Origin: Gemmatimonadota bacterium
Lineage (GTDB): Bacteria > Gemmatimonadota > Gemmatimonadetes > Longimicrobiales > Gaopeijiaceae
Length of the DNA: 64,000 bases
Assembly (NCBI GenBank): GCA_013002885.1
Contig: JABDLS010000139.1
Span: 1 to 64,000 of the forward strand
Direction of reading: 5' to 3'
The translations under genes and the position numbers were made by a program. Under the pieces are notes generated by a model. The model made no database searches, was not told where the DNA came from, and saw only the letters and a list, made by a program, of their open reading frames with translations. Below, one piece after another: positions 35,843 to 44,378 of this stretch; positions within the stretch are counted from its first letter, which is position 1, and the number at the start of each line of letters is the position of its first letter.

Positions 35843-36712
35843 TCACCCCTCTGTGGCGGCGATCGCCTCGAGTCCCTCCCGATACGTCGGATACGTGAGC
35901 CGGTATCCGAGATCGGCTTTCAGCCGGTGATTCGACACCCGCTTGTTTTCCTCGTAGAAGCTGCGAGCGGTGGAGGACAGACCGGCTTCGTCGAGCGCCA
36001 CGGCCCGAGGAGGATCGATACCCAAGAGCTTCGCACCATACTCGACGACCGCCGCGGGTGGGGCCGGCTCGTCGTCCGAGAGATTGAAGACGCCCGACGG
36101 CCCTCCCTGGTCCATGCCAGCGATCACGGCCCCGACGATGTCGGCTACGTGGATCCGGTTGAAGACCAGCCCCCTGCCCATGATTCGTTTGGCTGATCCG
36201 TCACGGAGGCGGTCCAGCACGCTCCGGCCAGGCCCGTAGATTCCCGCGAGTCGGAAGATCTGGAGGGGCGTCTCTCGACCCTCGGCAAGCGCCTGCCAGG
36301 CCGACTCGGCCACGACCCTGCGTCGGCTACGGTCCGTCCCCGGGCGAGGCTCGGCAGACTCGTCCACCGTCCCGCCTCCACGATCCCCGTACACTCCCGT
36401 GGTGGAGAGGTAGGCCATCATTCGAAGTTCCGGTGCCTGCTCCAGATCCCGCCGGTGGTGTCGAAGAACCGGGTCCCCGGCTTCAGCGGGCGCGATGGTA
36501 CTGAGCACGTGGGTCGCTCGCCGGAGAGCCTCGCCCACCTCCGCCGAGGCGCGGGTCCCGTCGAACACGGCCCCGGCGAAACCCTCGTCGCGAAGCTCCG
36601 ACGTCCGGGCTTCCGTGGTCCGCGTCCCGGTGACGTGCCATCCACGTTCCAGGATACGTAAGCCCATCCGGCGACCGGTATAGCCGAGGCCGAATATCAT
36701 GAGACGATTCAT
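35843..36712 (-). CDS. NAD(P)-dependent epimerase/dehydratase-like SDR (YeeZ-like)
   Basis: A 289-residue extended short-chain dehydrogenase. The nucleotide loop is MIFGLGYTGRRMGLRILERG, a G-x-G-x2-G-like variant. The catalytic region reads MAYLSTTGVYGDRGGG, giving a Ser/Thr-Tyr, with Arg and Lys replaced around YxxxK, so the classical catalytic Lys is not obvious. RLAGIYGPGRSVLDRLRDG and IHVADIVGAVIAGM are typical of YeeZ-type proteins. Substrate unknown. It starts 3 bp from the divergent REC/HD-GYP frame, so one of the two starts may be mis-set. Confidence 0.8.
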   Translation of the reverse strand: MNRLMIFGLGYTGRRMGLRILERGWHVTGTRTTEARTSELRDEGFAGAVFDGTRASAEVGEALRRATHVLSTIAPAEAGDPVLRHHRRDLEQAPELRMMAYLSTTGVYGDRGGGTVDESAEPRPGTDRSRRRVVAESAWQALAEGRETPLQIFRLAGIYGPGRSVLDRLRDGSAKRIMGRGLVFNRIHVADIVGAVIAGMDQGGPSGVFNLSDDEPAPPAAVVEYGAKLLGIDPPRAVALDEAGLSSTARSFYEENKRVSNHRLKADLGYRLTYPTYREGLEAIAATEG

Positions 36713-36715
36713 GGA

Positions 36716-37969
36716 GTGAATGACCCGACGGCGCCGGCAGCGTTCCGGATCGGGTGCGATGGGTGGCTCCTTACCTCAGCGGCCGCGGCTATCCTTGAGG
36801 TGGAGCCACCGGCCTTCGTACCTTTCGGGTGCCCGATCCCGGACGCCCCCCCACGGCATCGATCGGGCCATCGAGAGGTCATCCTGAATACCATATCGAT
36901 CGGGGGAGGCGGGGCGCCATCGAGGCAGAGTCTCGAGCCCGGCTTCACCTTTCACATACCCGAAGTCGACGACGTCGAGGTATTCGTCGTCGATGACGAG
37001 CGTGTGGCCCTGACCGCCATGCGGGCCTTCCTGGAACAGGAGGGCCATCCGGTGAGGAGCTTCGAGGACCCAGCCATGGCCCTTGACGCCATGAGGACCC
37101 GTCCGCCGGAGGTTCTCGTGACGGATCTTCTCATGCCCGGCCTCAGCGGCGTGGATCTCGCCCGCGAGGCTCGAAATCTCGATCCGGAGATCGGGGTCGT
37201 TCTCGTCACCGGCGCCGGTGAGGAGGAAGGTGTCACCGCGACCCAACGTCTGGACATCTCGTCGTATCTGTCGAAGCCGGTCGAACCACGTGAGTTGGCC
37301 AAGGCGACCCGCCAAGCCTTTCTGGCCCGGGCAGCGAGGCAACATCACCAGGCAATGACGAGTTGGATGCACACCGCCATGGATCGCAACGCCGACGCGA
37401 TTCGCGAAGTGACGCTCGGCACCCTCAGCTCCCTCATGAACGCTCTGGATGCCCGGAGCGACTACTTCCAGGGTCACAGCCGGGCCGTGGCCATGCAGGC
37501 CGCCGCCGTGGCCCAGTCGCTGGGCTTGGACGAGGACGAGGTGGAGGAGATCCGCATTGCCGCATTGCTGCATGACATCGGCATGATCGGCATCCCCGAT
37601 TCCATCGTCGACAAGCCTGATACACTGACCGCGGAAGAAGCCGCACGCATCCGCTCCCACTGCTCGGCGGGAGCGGCGATCATCGAGCCCATGCGACATC
37701 TTGCATCGGCTCCGAGGTTCATTCTGGAGCACCACGAGCGGCTGGACGGTTCGGGATACCCCGCGGGCAAGAAAGGGGACGAGATCTCGAGAGGGGGCCA
37801 GATCGTCGGTGTCGCCGAGGCCTGGACGGGCATTTTGGAAGGTCGGGCCTATCGCGAGGGTCGGAAGCGGGAGGAGGGCATGGAGATCCTGCTCCTCCAC
37901 CAGGGGCGCTGGTTCTCCAACGAGATCACCGAAGCTCTCATCGAGTCGGATGTGGGGGTCATCGGCTGA
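36716..37969 (+). CDS. Response regulator with REC and HD-GYP domains
   Basis: A receiver domain (about residues 85-205) has the acidic pair VFVVDDERVAL, phosphor-acceptor Asp in EVLVTDLLMPGLSG, and conserved Lys in YLSKPVEPRE. A helical linker leads to an HD-GYP domain (about 235-415) with ALLHDIGMIGIPDSIVDKP and ILEHHERLDGSGYPAGKKGD, which indicate an active cyclic di-GMP phosphodiesterase. The GTG at 36716 sits only 3 bp from the divergent gene, and the first 80 residues are unlike protein. GTG 36800 or an unrecognised start before residue 85 is possible. No partner kinase is adjacent. Confidence 0.85.
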   Translation: MNDPTAPAAFRIGCDGWLLTSAAAAILEVEPPAFVPFGCPIPDAPPRHRSGHREVILNTISIGGGGAPSRQSLEPGFTFHIPEVDDVEVFVVDDERVALTAMRAFLEQEGHPVRSFEDPAMALDAMRTRPPEVLVTDLLMPGLSGVDLAREARNLDPEIGVVLVTGAGEEEGVTATQRLDISSYLSKPVEPRELAKATRQAFLARAARQHHQAMTSWMHTAMDRNADAIREVTLGTLSSLMNALDARSDYFQGHSRAVAMQAAAVAQSLGLDEDEVEEIRIAALLHDIGMIGIPDSIVDKPDTLTAEEAARIRSHCSAGAAIIEPMRHLASAPRFILEHHERLDGSGYPAGKKGDEISRGGQIVGVAEAWTGILEGRAYREGRKREEGMEILLLHQGRWFSNEITEALIESDVGVIG

Positions 37970-38108
37970 TAGGCCGGACTCTCATGGTCGGATGAAGACG
38001 CCTCCACCCTGCGGGTGATCCGGGCACTCCTGGAGGTCCTGACCGTCTGAAGGTCGCACTTCTCCCTTCTCGAAAACCTTCTTCAGATCGACTTGCACAC
38101 CCTCCGTC

Positions 38109-38145
38109 TTCGGTCTATCTTCGGTTTATTCGGTGTCTATTCGGG
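38109..38145 (+). promoter_or_regulatory. Four phased TTCGGT direct repeats upstream of imuB
   Basis: TTCGGT occurs at 38109, 38120 and 38129, and TTCGGG at 38140, spaced 11, 9 and 11 bp. The flanks are AT-rich compared with the rest of the window. The helical spacing suggests a protein-binding array, perhaps a damage-responsive operator. It is not an E. coli-type LexA box. Regulator unknown. Confidence 0.45.
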
Positions 38146-38187
38146 TCGATCCCCGGTTCCGGTTCGCGGCGTGGTGGTGGTGTCGAG

Positions 38188-39699
38188 GTGATTCGGGAGC
38201 CGGGGATCGTCGTCCCTGAACCTTCTAGAACGTCGTCCCTTTTCGTCATGGCCAAGCCCGTTTCCAGCGCGCAGGGTGTTCCCACCCACCAGGGACGTGG
38301 GTGGGCTCATGAGAGCAGGAACCCGACCCTCCCCTCCCTTGATTGGCTCGCCACTACTTCGAGCGACATCGAATGGGCGACACGTCAGAAATCCCGGGCA
38401 ACGACTTCGACGTCTCCCCACCGCTCCTCCAGGAGCTCGACCCAGAGTCGCCGAGCCCTCTGCCTCTGGCTCCCGACCTTCGAGCTCCGCCTCGAACTCG
38501 TCCGATCCCCCGAACTCGACAGCACCTCCGTCGCCCTCCTTTCACCGGGAGAGAGCACGCGGCGCACCGTCTGGCAGGTTTCGGAGCGGGCTCACGCCTC
38601 AGGCGTGAGACCAGGCCAGCTCGTCTCCCAGGCGGTCTCGCTCTGCACCTCTCTTACCCTCCTGGAGCCCGATCCGGCTCACTACGACGCCGCCGTCGAC
38701 ACCATGTTGGAGGTCCTCACCGAGATCACGCCTGTGGTCGAGCCCGCCGGTCGGGGGAGAGTCTTCCTGGGCATGGATGGTCTGGAGCGTCTCTTCGGCT
38801 CTCCGCACCGACAGATACGGCGGGCCCTGCAGTCTCTCTTCCGGGTCTTTCCCTCCCCTCTCGTCGCCGCCACACGAGCGGGCATGGCTCCTGGCAAATT
38901 CGGGGCATGGGTAGCAGCCGCTTCCGCTCGTTCCGGGTCTCCGGTCGTCATTCCCGAAAAAGGCCTCCGGGACTTCTTCGCCCGCTGCCCTGTCGGTGCT
39001 CTCCCCGTCAACCCCCTGGTCATCGGTCGTCTGGAGCGCCTGGGCATCCGGACCCTGGGCGAACTCCGGCGCTTCCCCGAGCCGTCCCTGGTCGCCCAGT
39101 TCGGGGAGGACGGCAAAAACGCCCTCGCCTGGGCGACGGCCCGGCGCATCGACCCGGTACGCCCACAGCACCGTCCCCGTCCCATCCGTGTCTCCCTCGA
39201 GTTTCCCAATCCCGTGGGCATGGTGGGCACACTTCATGGCGCTCTTCATCGACTCGCCGAGCGTGCTCTCGCACGGCCGGCGCGAAGAGGACGCAGCGTG
39301 ACGGGCGTTCGCATGGGAGCGCACCTCGAAGGAGGAGGCTCCTGGTTCGTCGAAACGGTACTGCGCGAGCCCACCTCCGATCGTGAGCGCATCGCGGCTC
39401 CCCTTCGGTCGAAGATGGAAATCTCGCCTCCCCCGAAAGCTGTGGAGACCCTCATCCTCGAGCTCACCGATTTCGGAGCGGCGAGCGCCCAGACGGGGCT
39501 GTTCGATCGGAAGATCGAGTCGGGACGAGCGACATCTTCCCTGGACTTCAATGAAGGTGAAGTGCCTGTCACGCTGAAAGATGCGGTCCAAGAGCTAAAG
39601 TTGCGTCTAGGTCACTCTCCCCTCTACCGCGTCGTCGAGGTCGATCCCTGGTCGCGGATTCCCGAGCGGCGACACGCCCTCCTCAGTTTCGACCCCTGA
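38188..39699 (+). CDS. imuB: ImuB-like Y-family polymerase paralogue (translesion accessory)
   Basis: The body from about residue 90 matches the Y-family layout. The usual acidic metal site is gone: the first motif reads LCLWLPTFELRLELV and the second GRVFLGMDGLERLFGSP. This is how ImuB differs from active DinB/UmuC polymerases. It also has NPLVIGRLERLGIRTLGELR (helix-hairpin-helix). ImuB bridges the clamp, ImuA and DnaE2 during damage-induced mutagenesis. imuA and dnaE2 are not present here. The first 88 residues are Ser/Arg-rich and may be non-coding. GTG 38188 and ATG 38248 are the usable starts, and the true start is unclear. Followed by a DUF6504-like gene and recX. Confidence 0.82.
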   Translation: MIREPGIVVPEPSRTSSLFVMAKPVSSAQGVPTHQGRGWAHESRNPTLPSLDWLATTSSDIEWATRQKSRATTSTSPHRSSRSSTQSRRALCLWLPTFELRLELVRSPELDSTSVALLSPGESTRRTVWQVSERAHASGVRPGQLVSQAVSLCTSLTLLEPDPAHYDAAVDTMLEVLTEITPVVEPAGRGRVFLGMDGLERLFGSPHRQIRRALQSLFRVFPSPLVAATRAGMAPGKFGAWVAAASARSGSPVVIPEKGLRDFFARCPVGALPVNPLVIGRLERLGIRTLGELRRFPEPSLVAQFGEDGKNALAWATARRIDPVRPQHRPRPIRVSLEFPNPVGMVGTLHGALHRLAERALARPARRGRSVTGVRMGAHLEGGGSWFVETVLREPTSDRERIAAPLRSKMEISPPPKAVETLILELTDFGAASAQTGLFDRKIESGRATSSLDFNEGEVPVTLKDAVQELKLRLGHSPLYRVVEVDPWSRIPERRHALLSFDP

Positions 39700-39708
39700 C
39701 CCGGACCC

Positions 39709-39975
39709 ATGAGCTCTCGCCCTCGCCTCAAGCCCCTGGCCCGCCCCAAGACCGTGACCGTCCGCATCGACGACGACGGAGACCCCCTCTTCGTGCGTCT
39801 TCCCGGCAAGACGGCTCGACGTGTCGCAGCGGTTCGCGAGCGTTGGCGCATCGACGATGAATGGTGGCGTCAGGCCATCTCCAGAGAATACCGGACCATC
39901 GTCCTCGACGACGGGGCGGTCCTGACGCTATATCACGACCTTCTTGACGATTCGTGGTACGTCCAACGTGGCTAG
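39709..39975 (+). CDS. Small DUF6504-like protein next to imuB
   Basis: An 88-residue basic, Trp-rich protein (AVRERWRIDDEWWRQAISRE, then VLTLYHDLLDDSWYVQR). The tail pattern of paired tryptophans and a final beta-strand matches small proteins encoded beside imuB in actinobacteria and others. The similarity is judged by eye. It starts 9 bp after imuB, so the two are co-translated, and it may assist the mutagenesis complex. No catalytic motif is visible. Confidence 0.7.
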   Translation: MSSRPRLKPLARPKTVTVRIDDDGDPLFVRLPGKTARRVAAVRERWRIDDEWWRQAISREYRTIVLDDGAVLTLYHDLLDDSWYVQRG

Positions 39976-40035
39976 CCACCAAGTCCCTGGCGCCAATGGG
40001 ACATTCCGGCGCCCTACCCACATCGGTAGGTTTTT

Positions 40036-40788
40036 GTGGACTGGTCCGACGCGTTCGCATCCGCGAACGACATCACACCTCCCATCCCAGTGCAGCGCGT
40101 GTCGTCCCCTCCCCTCATAAGGCGAATCGAGCCCCTCCGGCCTCGGGGGCTGAAGGTTCGGGTCCACCTCGACCCGGGACAGCCATTCGAAGTGATGCTC
40201 GAGACCCTCGAGCAGCACCGTCTGGGCGTCGGCGACGAGCTTCCCCCGGACCGACACCACCATCTTCTCAACGACGACGCCGATATCAGGGTCCGCCACG
40301 CCGCACTCAATCTCCTGTCGTACAGCGCACGGACCCGGGCCGAGCTTCGTATGCGACTGAGCCGGAAGGGGTTTCGCCCGGCGCGCATCGACCCGTGCCT
40401 GGACCGCCTGGAGGAGAAGGGCTTCATCGATGACGAAGCGGTGGCAGCGTCCTTCGTCCGCGACCGACTGCGGCACCGCCCCAGAGGCAAGGTGGCGCTG
40501 TCGTCGGAGCTTCGGGCCAAGGGGGTGGCACGCGACGTCATCGACCGAGCCATCGACGACGTCTTCGACACGGAGGAGACCGACGACGTCCACATCGCCA
40601 GGATCGTCGCCGAGAAGTGGACCGCCCGCCAGCCCCGAGAGGTCCTGGACGCGCTGGTGTCGGACCATCGGCACGAAGAGCGCGCCAAAGCACGCCGTCG
40701 CCTCGTCGGCTACCTCGCTCGCAGAGGCCTGCGAGGAGAGCCCTTGAGCGCCGGGGTCGATCGGGCGGTCGAACTTGCCCGGACATAG
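40036..40788 (+). CDS. recX: RecX-family regulator of RecA
   Basis: A 250-residue protein. The core from about residue 85 has the three tandem three-helix modules of RecX: HAALNLLSYSARTRAELRMR, LEEKGFIDDEAVAASFVRDR and GKVALSSELRAKGVARDVID, ending in RRRLVGYLARRGL. The N-terminal half (about 30-70) has a beta-rich RecX-like preface (RVHLDPGQPFEV). RecX caps or inhibits RecA filaments. It follows imuB and its small partner by 60 bp, fitting a repair cassette. The start GTG 40036 is uncertain because the first 25 residues are unlike the family. Confidence 0.9.
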   Translation: MDWSDAFASANDITPPIPVQRVSSPPLIRRIEPLRPRGLKVRVHLDPGQPFEVMLETLEQHRLGVGDELPPDRHHHLLNDDADIRVRHAALNLLSYSARTRAELRMRLSRKGFRPARIDPCLDRLEEKGFIDDEAVAASFVRDRLRHRPRGKVALSSELRAKGVARDVIDRAIDDVFDTEETDDVHIARIVAEKWTARQPREVLDALVSDHRHEERAKARRRLVGYLARRGLRGEPLSAGVDRAVELART

Positions 40789-40841
40789 GGCCAGCACAGG
40801 ACCGGGCCGCGGCCGGGCGCCGGGCGTGTGAGCAGTTCCGT

Positions 40842-41417
40842 TCAGCTTGCCGCGGTCCGAGTCGCCCTTCGACGTCGTTCCCACCACACGGCGAGCACGA
40901 CCGCACCCAGCACGAACGCAGCCGCGACAGGAGGTGAGCGCCGCCAGATGGCACTCAGCCCGACACCCGAGGTGGTGAAGAGCACGACCCCAGGAGCGAT
41001 TCCCAGCGCCGTCGTCCAGAGGAACCGCCTGCGTGGGACGTCACACAGACCGGCACCCCAGTTGAGCGCCGTGAAGGCTACGACGGGCACGAAACGCAGG
41101 GCTAGCAGCCCCCACCATCCGGCCTGATCGGCAGCATTGTCGAGGCGCTCCAACGACTCCTGGCGGACCATCCGACGGGCGAGCGAGCGGCCCCAGCTCC
41201 GAGCGATCTCGTAGCTGATCCAGGCCCCCGCCATGGCACCCAGCCACGTGATGAGCGAACCCACCACCGCCCCGAAGAGCATTCCGTTGACCATGGCCGG
41301 GGCCTCGGCGGGTACGGGCAAGATGGAAACCGCCGCCATGACCAGCGGAGCGACGACGTACGCCCAGACACCCATGGCGGCAAGCCACGTTTCGACGTTC
41401 GCGAAGATGTCGGCCAC
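40842..41417 (-). CDS. TVP38/TMEM64 (VTT) family membrane protein
   Basis: A 191-residue inner-membrane protein with four to five helices. The conserved VTT block appears as MVNGMLFGAVVGSLITWLGA, followed by GAWISYEIARSWGRSLARRM and the FVPVVAFTALNWGAGLCDVP re-entrant segment. DedA/VTT proteins are linked to undecaprenyl-phosphate or phospholipid handling. The exact role here is unknown. GTG 41417 is chosen over an earlier ATG because GGGAGG lies just upstream and the extra 30 residues are not family-like. Confidence 0.82.
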   Translation of the reverse strand: MADIFANVETWLAAMGVWAYVVAPLVMAAVSILPVPAEAPAMVNGMLFGAVVGSLITWLGAMAGAWISYEIARSWGRSLARRMVRQESLERLDNAADQAGWWGLLALRFVPVVAFTALNWGAGLCDVPRRRFLWTTALGIAPGVVLFTTSGVGLSAIWRRSPPVAAAFVLGAVVLAVWWERRRRATRTAAS

Positions 41418-41587
41418 GGCGCCTCCCCTTGAATTCCCCTCCGCCCGAATCTTCCTACGAGACCTGAGCGGCGAAAGGGTTCGAAAGCTCCACCCCGAGG
41501 CTCCCAACCGCCATGGAGTGGATCACGCGCGCTCGGGTTGAACCCCGACGAGGCGTTCCTCCGTAGGTTCTTCCAGGAGGGAGAACC

Positions 41588-41746
41588 ATGGGAAAGAAGA
41601 AGTCACCGAAGTTCGAAGTACCCGAGGGGCCGTGCGATCCCAAGCCGCCGAGACGCCCCCCGGAGCCCACTCCGTCGAAGCCTTTCGATCGGCTGGGACC
41701 CGATCCACTGAAGTGGCTGAAGATCGGGAAGAAGAAAGAGAAGTAG
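41588..41746 (+). CDS. Small Lys/Pro-rich protein, 52 residues
   Basis: The ATG at 41588 follows a strong AGGAGGGAG site. The protein is bracketed by Lys clusters (MGKKKSPKFEV at the start, LKWLKIGKKKEK at the end) and has a Pro-rich centre (PKPPRRPPEPTPSKPFDRL) with one Cys. It has no membrane segment. The combination of an ideal ribosome-binding site, codon use in keeping with neighbours and an intact stop suggests a real gene. Function unknown. It lies alone between the divergent TVP38 gene and the convergent response-regulator gene. Confidence 0.6.
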   Translation: MGKKKSPKFEVPEGPCDPKPPRRPPEPTPSKPFDRLGPDPLKWLKIGKKKEK

Positions 41747-41773
41747 GCACGGGTCTTCCGCGCGACTGAGCGT

Positions 41774-42439
41774 TCAGTCTTGAGCCTGATCCAATCCGTT
41801 TTCGACGACGAAACGAGTCAGGCCGGCCACGGTGCGGATGCGCAATTTGTCCATCACCCGCTCACGGTGGGTCTCCACGGTTCTCGGTGAGATCTCGAGC
41901 TTCCCGCCGATCTCGCGGTTCGTCAGGCCTTCGGCTACGTGGAGGAGGACCTCTGTCTCGCGAGGCGTGAGGGATTCGAGGCGAGCCTTGAGCTGCTCTT
42001 CCTCGATCTCCTGACGTAGTCCGACACTGAGTTGTTGGGTGACCCGGGCGGTGAAGTACTCCCGCCCTTCGTGGACGGCTACCACGGCTTCCCTGAGCTC
42101 GGATGGCGGGGCGTCCTTCAGCACATACCCGTCGGCACCGGATCGCACGGCCTGGAGTACGTACTCGGGGTCGTCGTGCATGGAGAGGATGAGCACTCGA
42201 ACCGGGTGCCCCCCCTCCCGCAGGTCACTGGTCACCTCGAGCCCCGTCTTTCGCGGCATGTTCACGTCGAGAATGACGACGTCGGGATGCAGCTCCCTCA
42301 CCATCTGCAGGGCCTCGTCACCGTCGGGGGCTTCGCCCACGACCTCGAGCCCCTCGACGCCCTCCAGGACTCCCCGGATGCCCTGGCGTACGACACTGTG
42401 GTCGTCGGCTATCACCACCCGCATTGGGTTTCCACTCAT
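41774..42439 (-). CDS. NarL/LuxR-family response regulator
   Basis: A 221-residue regulator. The receiver domain (1-120) has VVIADDHSVVRQGIRGVLEG, phosphor-acceptor Asp in VVILDVNMPRKTGLEV and Lys in GYVLKDAPPSE. The C-terminal LuxR helix-turn-helix (about 150-215) reads LTPRETEVLLHVAEGLTNRE and ISPRTVETHRERVMDKL. Its ATG overlaps the histidine kinase stop by 4 bp, so the two form a two-component pair. Target genes cannot be named. Confidence 0.95.
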   Translation of the reverse strand: MSGNPMRVVIADDHSVVRQGIRGVLEGVEGLEVVGEAPDGDEALQMVRELHPDVVILDVNMPRKTGLEVTSDLREGGHPVRVLILSMHDDPEYVLQAVRSGADGYVLKDAPPSELREAVVAVHEGREYFTARVTQQLSVGLRQEIEEEQLKARLESLTPRETEVLLHVAEGLTNREIGGKLEISPRTVETHRERVMDKLRIRTVAGLTRFVVENGLDQAQD

Positions 42440-44202
42440 TGCACCACCTCTGCCGGTTCTGGCGCCTGCATGGTCTCGCGAAGCCGGACCTGGATTCTGG
42501 CTCCCCCACCTTCGGCGTTGTCCATTGAGAAGTCACCCCCCAGCGAGGTGACCCGTTCCCGGATGCCGGCGAGCCCGCCTCGGCTCCGCAGTCGGCTGGC
42601 CGCGTCTTCCGGGAACCCCGGGCCATCGTCGATGACCGTGAGTACGACGCCTTCGTCGCGGGTCTCGAAAACGACCTCTACCCGCTCCCGTGCCCCGTGG
42701 CGAAACGCGTTGGAGAGGGCCTCCTGCATGGCCCGATACACGGCGGCTTCACCCTCGGCGCTGAGCCTCGGAGCTCGTGCCGGCGGCTGAAAGACGACCC
42801 TGACGTCCCCATCTCCCGAAAAGTCACGGGCGAGGGCCCTGAGAGACGACAGGAGACCCAGGTCATCGAGGGCTACGGGCCGAAGATCGCGGGTCACGCT
42901 CCGAATCCCTTTGATTCCCTCGCCGAGGAGGGTGCGTGCACGCTCGAGGGCCGGGGCGAGAGCCTCGTCGCTCCGTTCGGCGATGACACCCAACTGGAGG
43001 TTGAGCGCAGCCAGAACCTGGGCCGTCTCGTCATGAAGCTCTCGCCATAGTCGATTCCGCTCCTCCTCGTGCTGATGGATCATTCGAGCCTGAAGCCGCT
43101 CCAACTCCTCGGTCCGAGCCTGGAGGTCGCCATGAAGCTCTTCGGTCGCGAGGGCAGCGCCGACCTGCTGACCGAAGGCGAGGAGGAACCGGTTGTCCAG
43201 AACCGTGAATGGATCACGGGCCTCGCCCACGAGCACGAGGGCACCCACCACGCCCTCCTCACCGATCACGGGGAGCGCCGCCGTGTACGCATGGTCTTCG
43301 CCCGAGGGGGCAACGTGCGGGACCCCCTCGCCCCGAACCCATTCGGCCACTGTGCGAGCCGTGGAGGGCGCTCCTTCGAAGGGCCATAGCGCAGCCACGC
43401 CAGCTCCCTGGACGAAGTGCCCACCCGATGGTGTTGCGATCCACAGGGCGCTTCCGTGGACTCCCCGAAGGGACAGCGCACGGCGGAGCATGGCCTCGGC
43501 CATGGGCTCGTCACCTGCGAGCCCTCCCTGCACCTCGCCGGAGAGGGCCGTCAGTGTACTCAGTCCCTGATCGAGATCCTCGAGCACGAGGAAGAGGATG
43601 CCCAGGCCGACCGCTACCTCGAAGGTGATGTCGATGTAGTAGCCCCACGGATTCCACGTGCCCTGGGCCCTCAGGAGAGGATAGTCCAGGTGATGCAGGG
43701 CCCACAGCAGAAGAACGGCGGCCAGGAAACGAGACGCCGGGGAGCGAACCAGCCGATGGTAGCGGAAGAACGCCCAACCCGCCGCCGCTGTCGTCACACT
43801 GAGAAACGCGATCATCGGGCCGGCGGCCCAGAGGAAGCTGTCGAGGACGTAGATGGCGACGAACGACCACACCACCGGGAAGACGATGAGTCCACCATAG
43901 GCCGGTCGCCATTCCACACGACGGACGAAGACCAGCGACGCCCACAGGAGTGCGGCCGCTGTCCACCCGGTTGCGACCTGGTGCCAGAAGAGCCACACGC
44001 GGGCGCCGGAGGACAGGAACGTGATGATGGCGAGGAGGCGCAGCGAGTACAGGGCCCACGCCACTGCCCAGAGCCCGAAGTACTGCCTTCGGTATCGACG
44101 CTGGAGGACGACACAGAGGAGCACCAGCCCGAGGGTGACAACGAGCTGAAGGTAAGCAGCGGCGAGCTCCGACACCGGGGCCGGGAGGACGGTAGGCTCC
44201 AT
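42436..44202 (-). CDS. Membrane sensor histidine kinase (7TM-like, GAF, HisKA_3)
   Basis: A 588-residue kinase. About seven hydrophobic helices occupy residues 10-215. A GAF-like region (about 260-400) follows, then a coiled segment (LQARTEELERLQARMIHQHE), the phosphor-acceptor His in WRELHDETAQVLAALNLQLG (HisKA_3), and an ATPase domain with N box YRAMQEALSNAFRHG, then VLTVIDDGPGFPEDA and GGLAGIRERVTSLGG. MEPTVLPAPV at 44202 is the chosen start, as codons upstream look non-coding. It transfers phosphate to the overlapping NarL-type regulator. Signal unknown. Divergent from the aminotransferase gene. Confidence 0.93.
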   Translation of the reverse strand: MEPTVLPAPVSELAAAYLQLVVTLGLVLLCVVLQRRYRRQYFGLWAVAWALYSLRLLAIITFLSSGARVWLFWHQVATGWTAAALLWASLVFVRRVEWRPAYGGLIVFPVVWSFVAIYVLDSFLWAAGPMIAFLSVTTAAAGWAFFRYHRLVRSPASRFLAAVLLLWALHHLDYPLLRAQGTWNPWGYYIDITFEVAVGLGILFLVLEDLDQGLSTLTALSGEVQGGLAGDEPMAEAMLRRALSLRGVHGSALWIATPSGGHFVQGAGVAALWPFEGAPSTARTVAEWVRGEGVPHVAPSGEDHAYTAALPVIGEEGVVGALVLVGEARDPFTVLDNRFLLAFGQQVGAALATEELHGDLQARTEELERLQARMIHQHEEERNRLWRELHDETAQVLAALNLQLGVIAERSDEALAPALERARTLLGEGIKGIRSVTRDLRPVALDDLGLLSSLRALARDFSGDGDVRVVFQPPARAPRLSAEGEAAVYRAMQEALSNAFRHGARERVEVVFETRDEGVVLTVIDDGPGFPEDAASRLRSRGGLAGIRERVTSLGGDFSMDNAEGGGARIQVRLRETMQAPEPAEVVQ

Positions 44203-44378
44203 GGCCCGAAGATCCCGCGCCCGTCGGTGGAGGGCAACGGCTCCGAAGACCGCCGAGCGCCGTGTTCGTCCCCCCATGCATCTTGCGACCTCCGCGCGCG
44301 TCCACGATTCTGCCTCGCCTGCCGGGGGCCGCTGGTGCATATCTTGGTAGGGACACTCCATACTTCGACCAGGGTCAC

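Noticed and set aside
36716-36960. Extra N-terminal domain on the REC/HD-GYP protein
   Set aside because: The first 80 residues lack any pattern, and the GTG is only 3 bp from a divergent gene. The start is more likely mis-set.
38188-38460. Remnant of imuA or a separate gene ahead of imuB
   Set aside because: No RecA-like motif appears in any frame. The codons look non-coding, and the upstream part of the frame is probably just open sequence.
39980-40035. Short GGCGCC inverted repeat ahead of recX
   Set aside because: It is short and GC-rich, expected by chance at this base composition.
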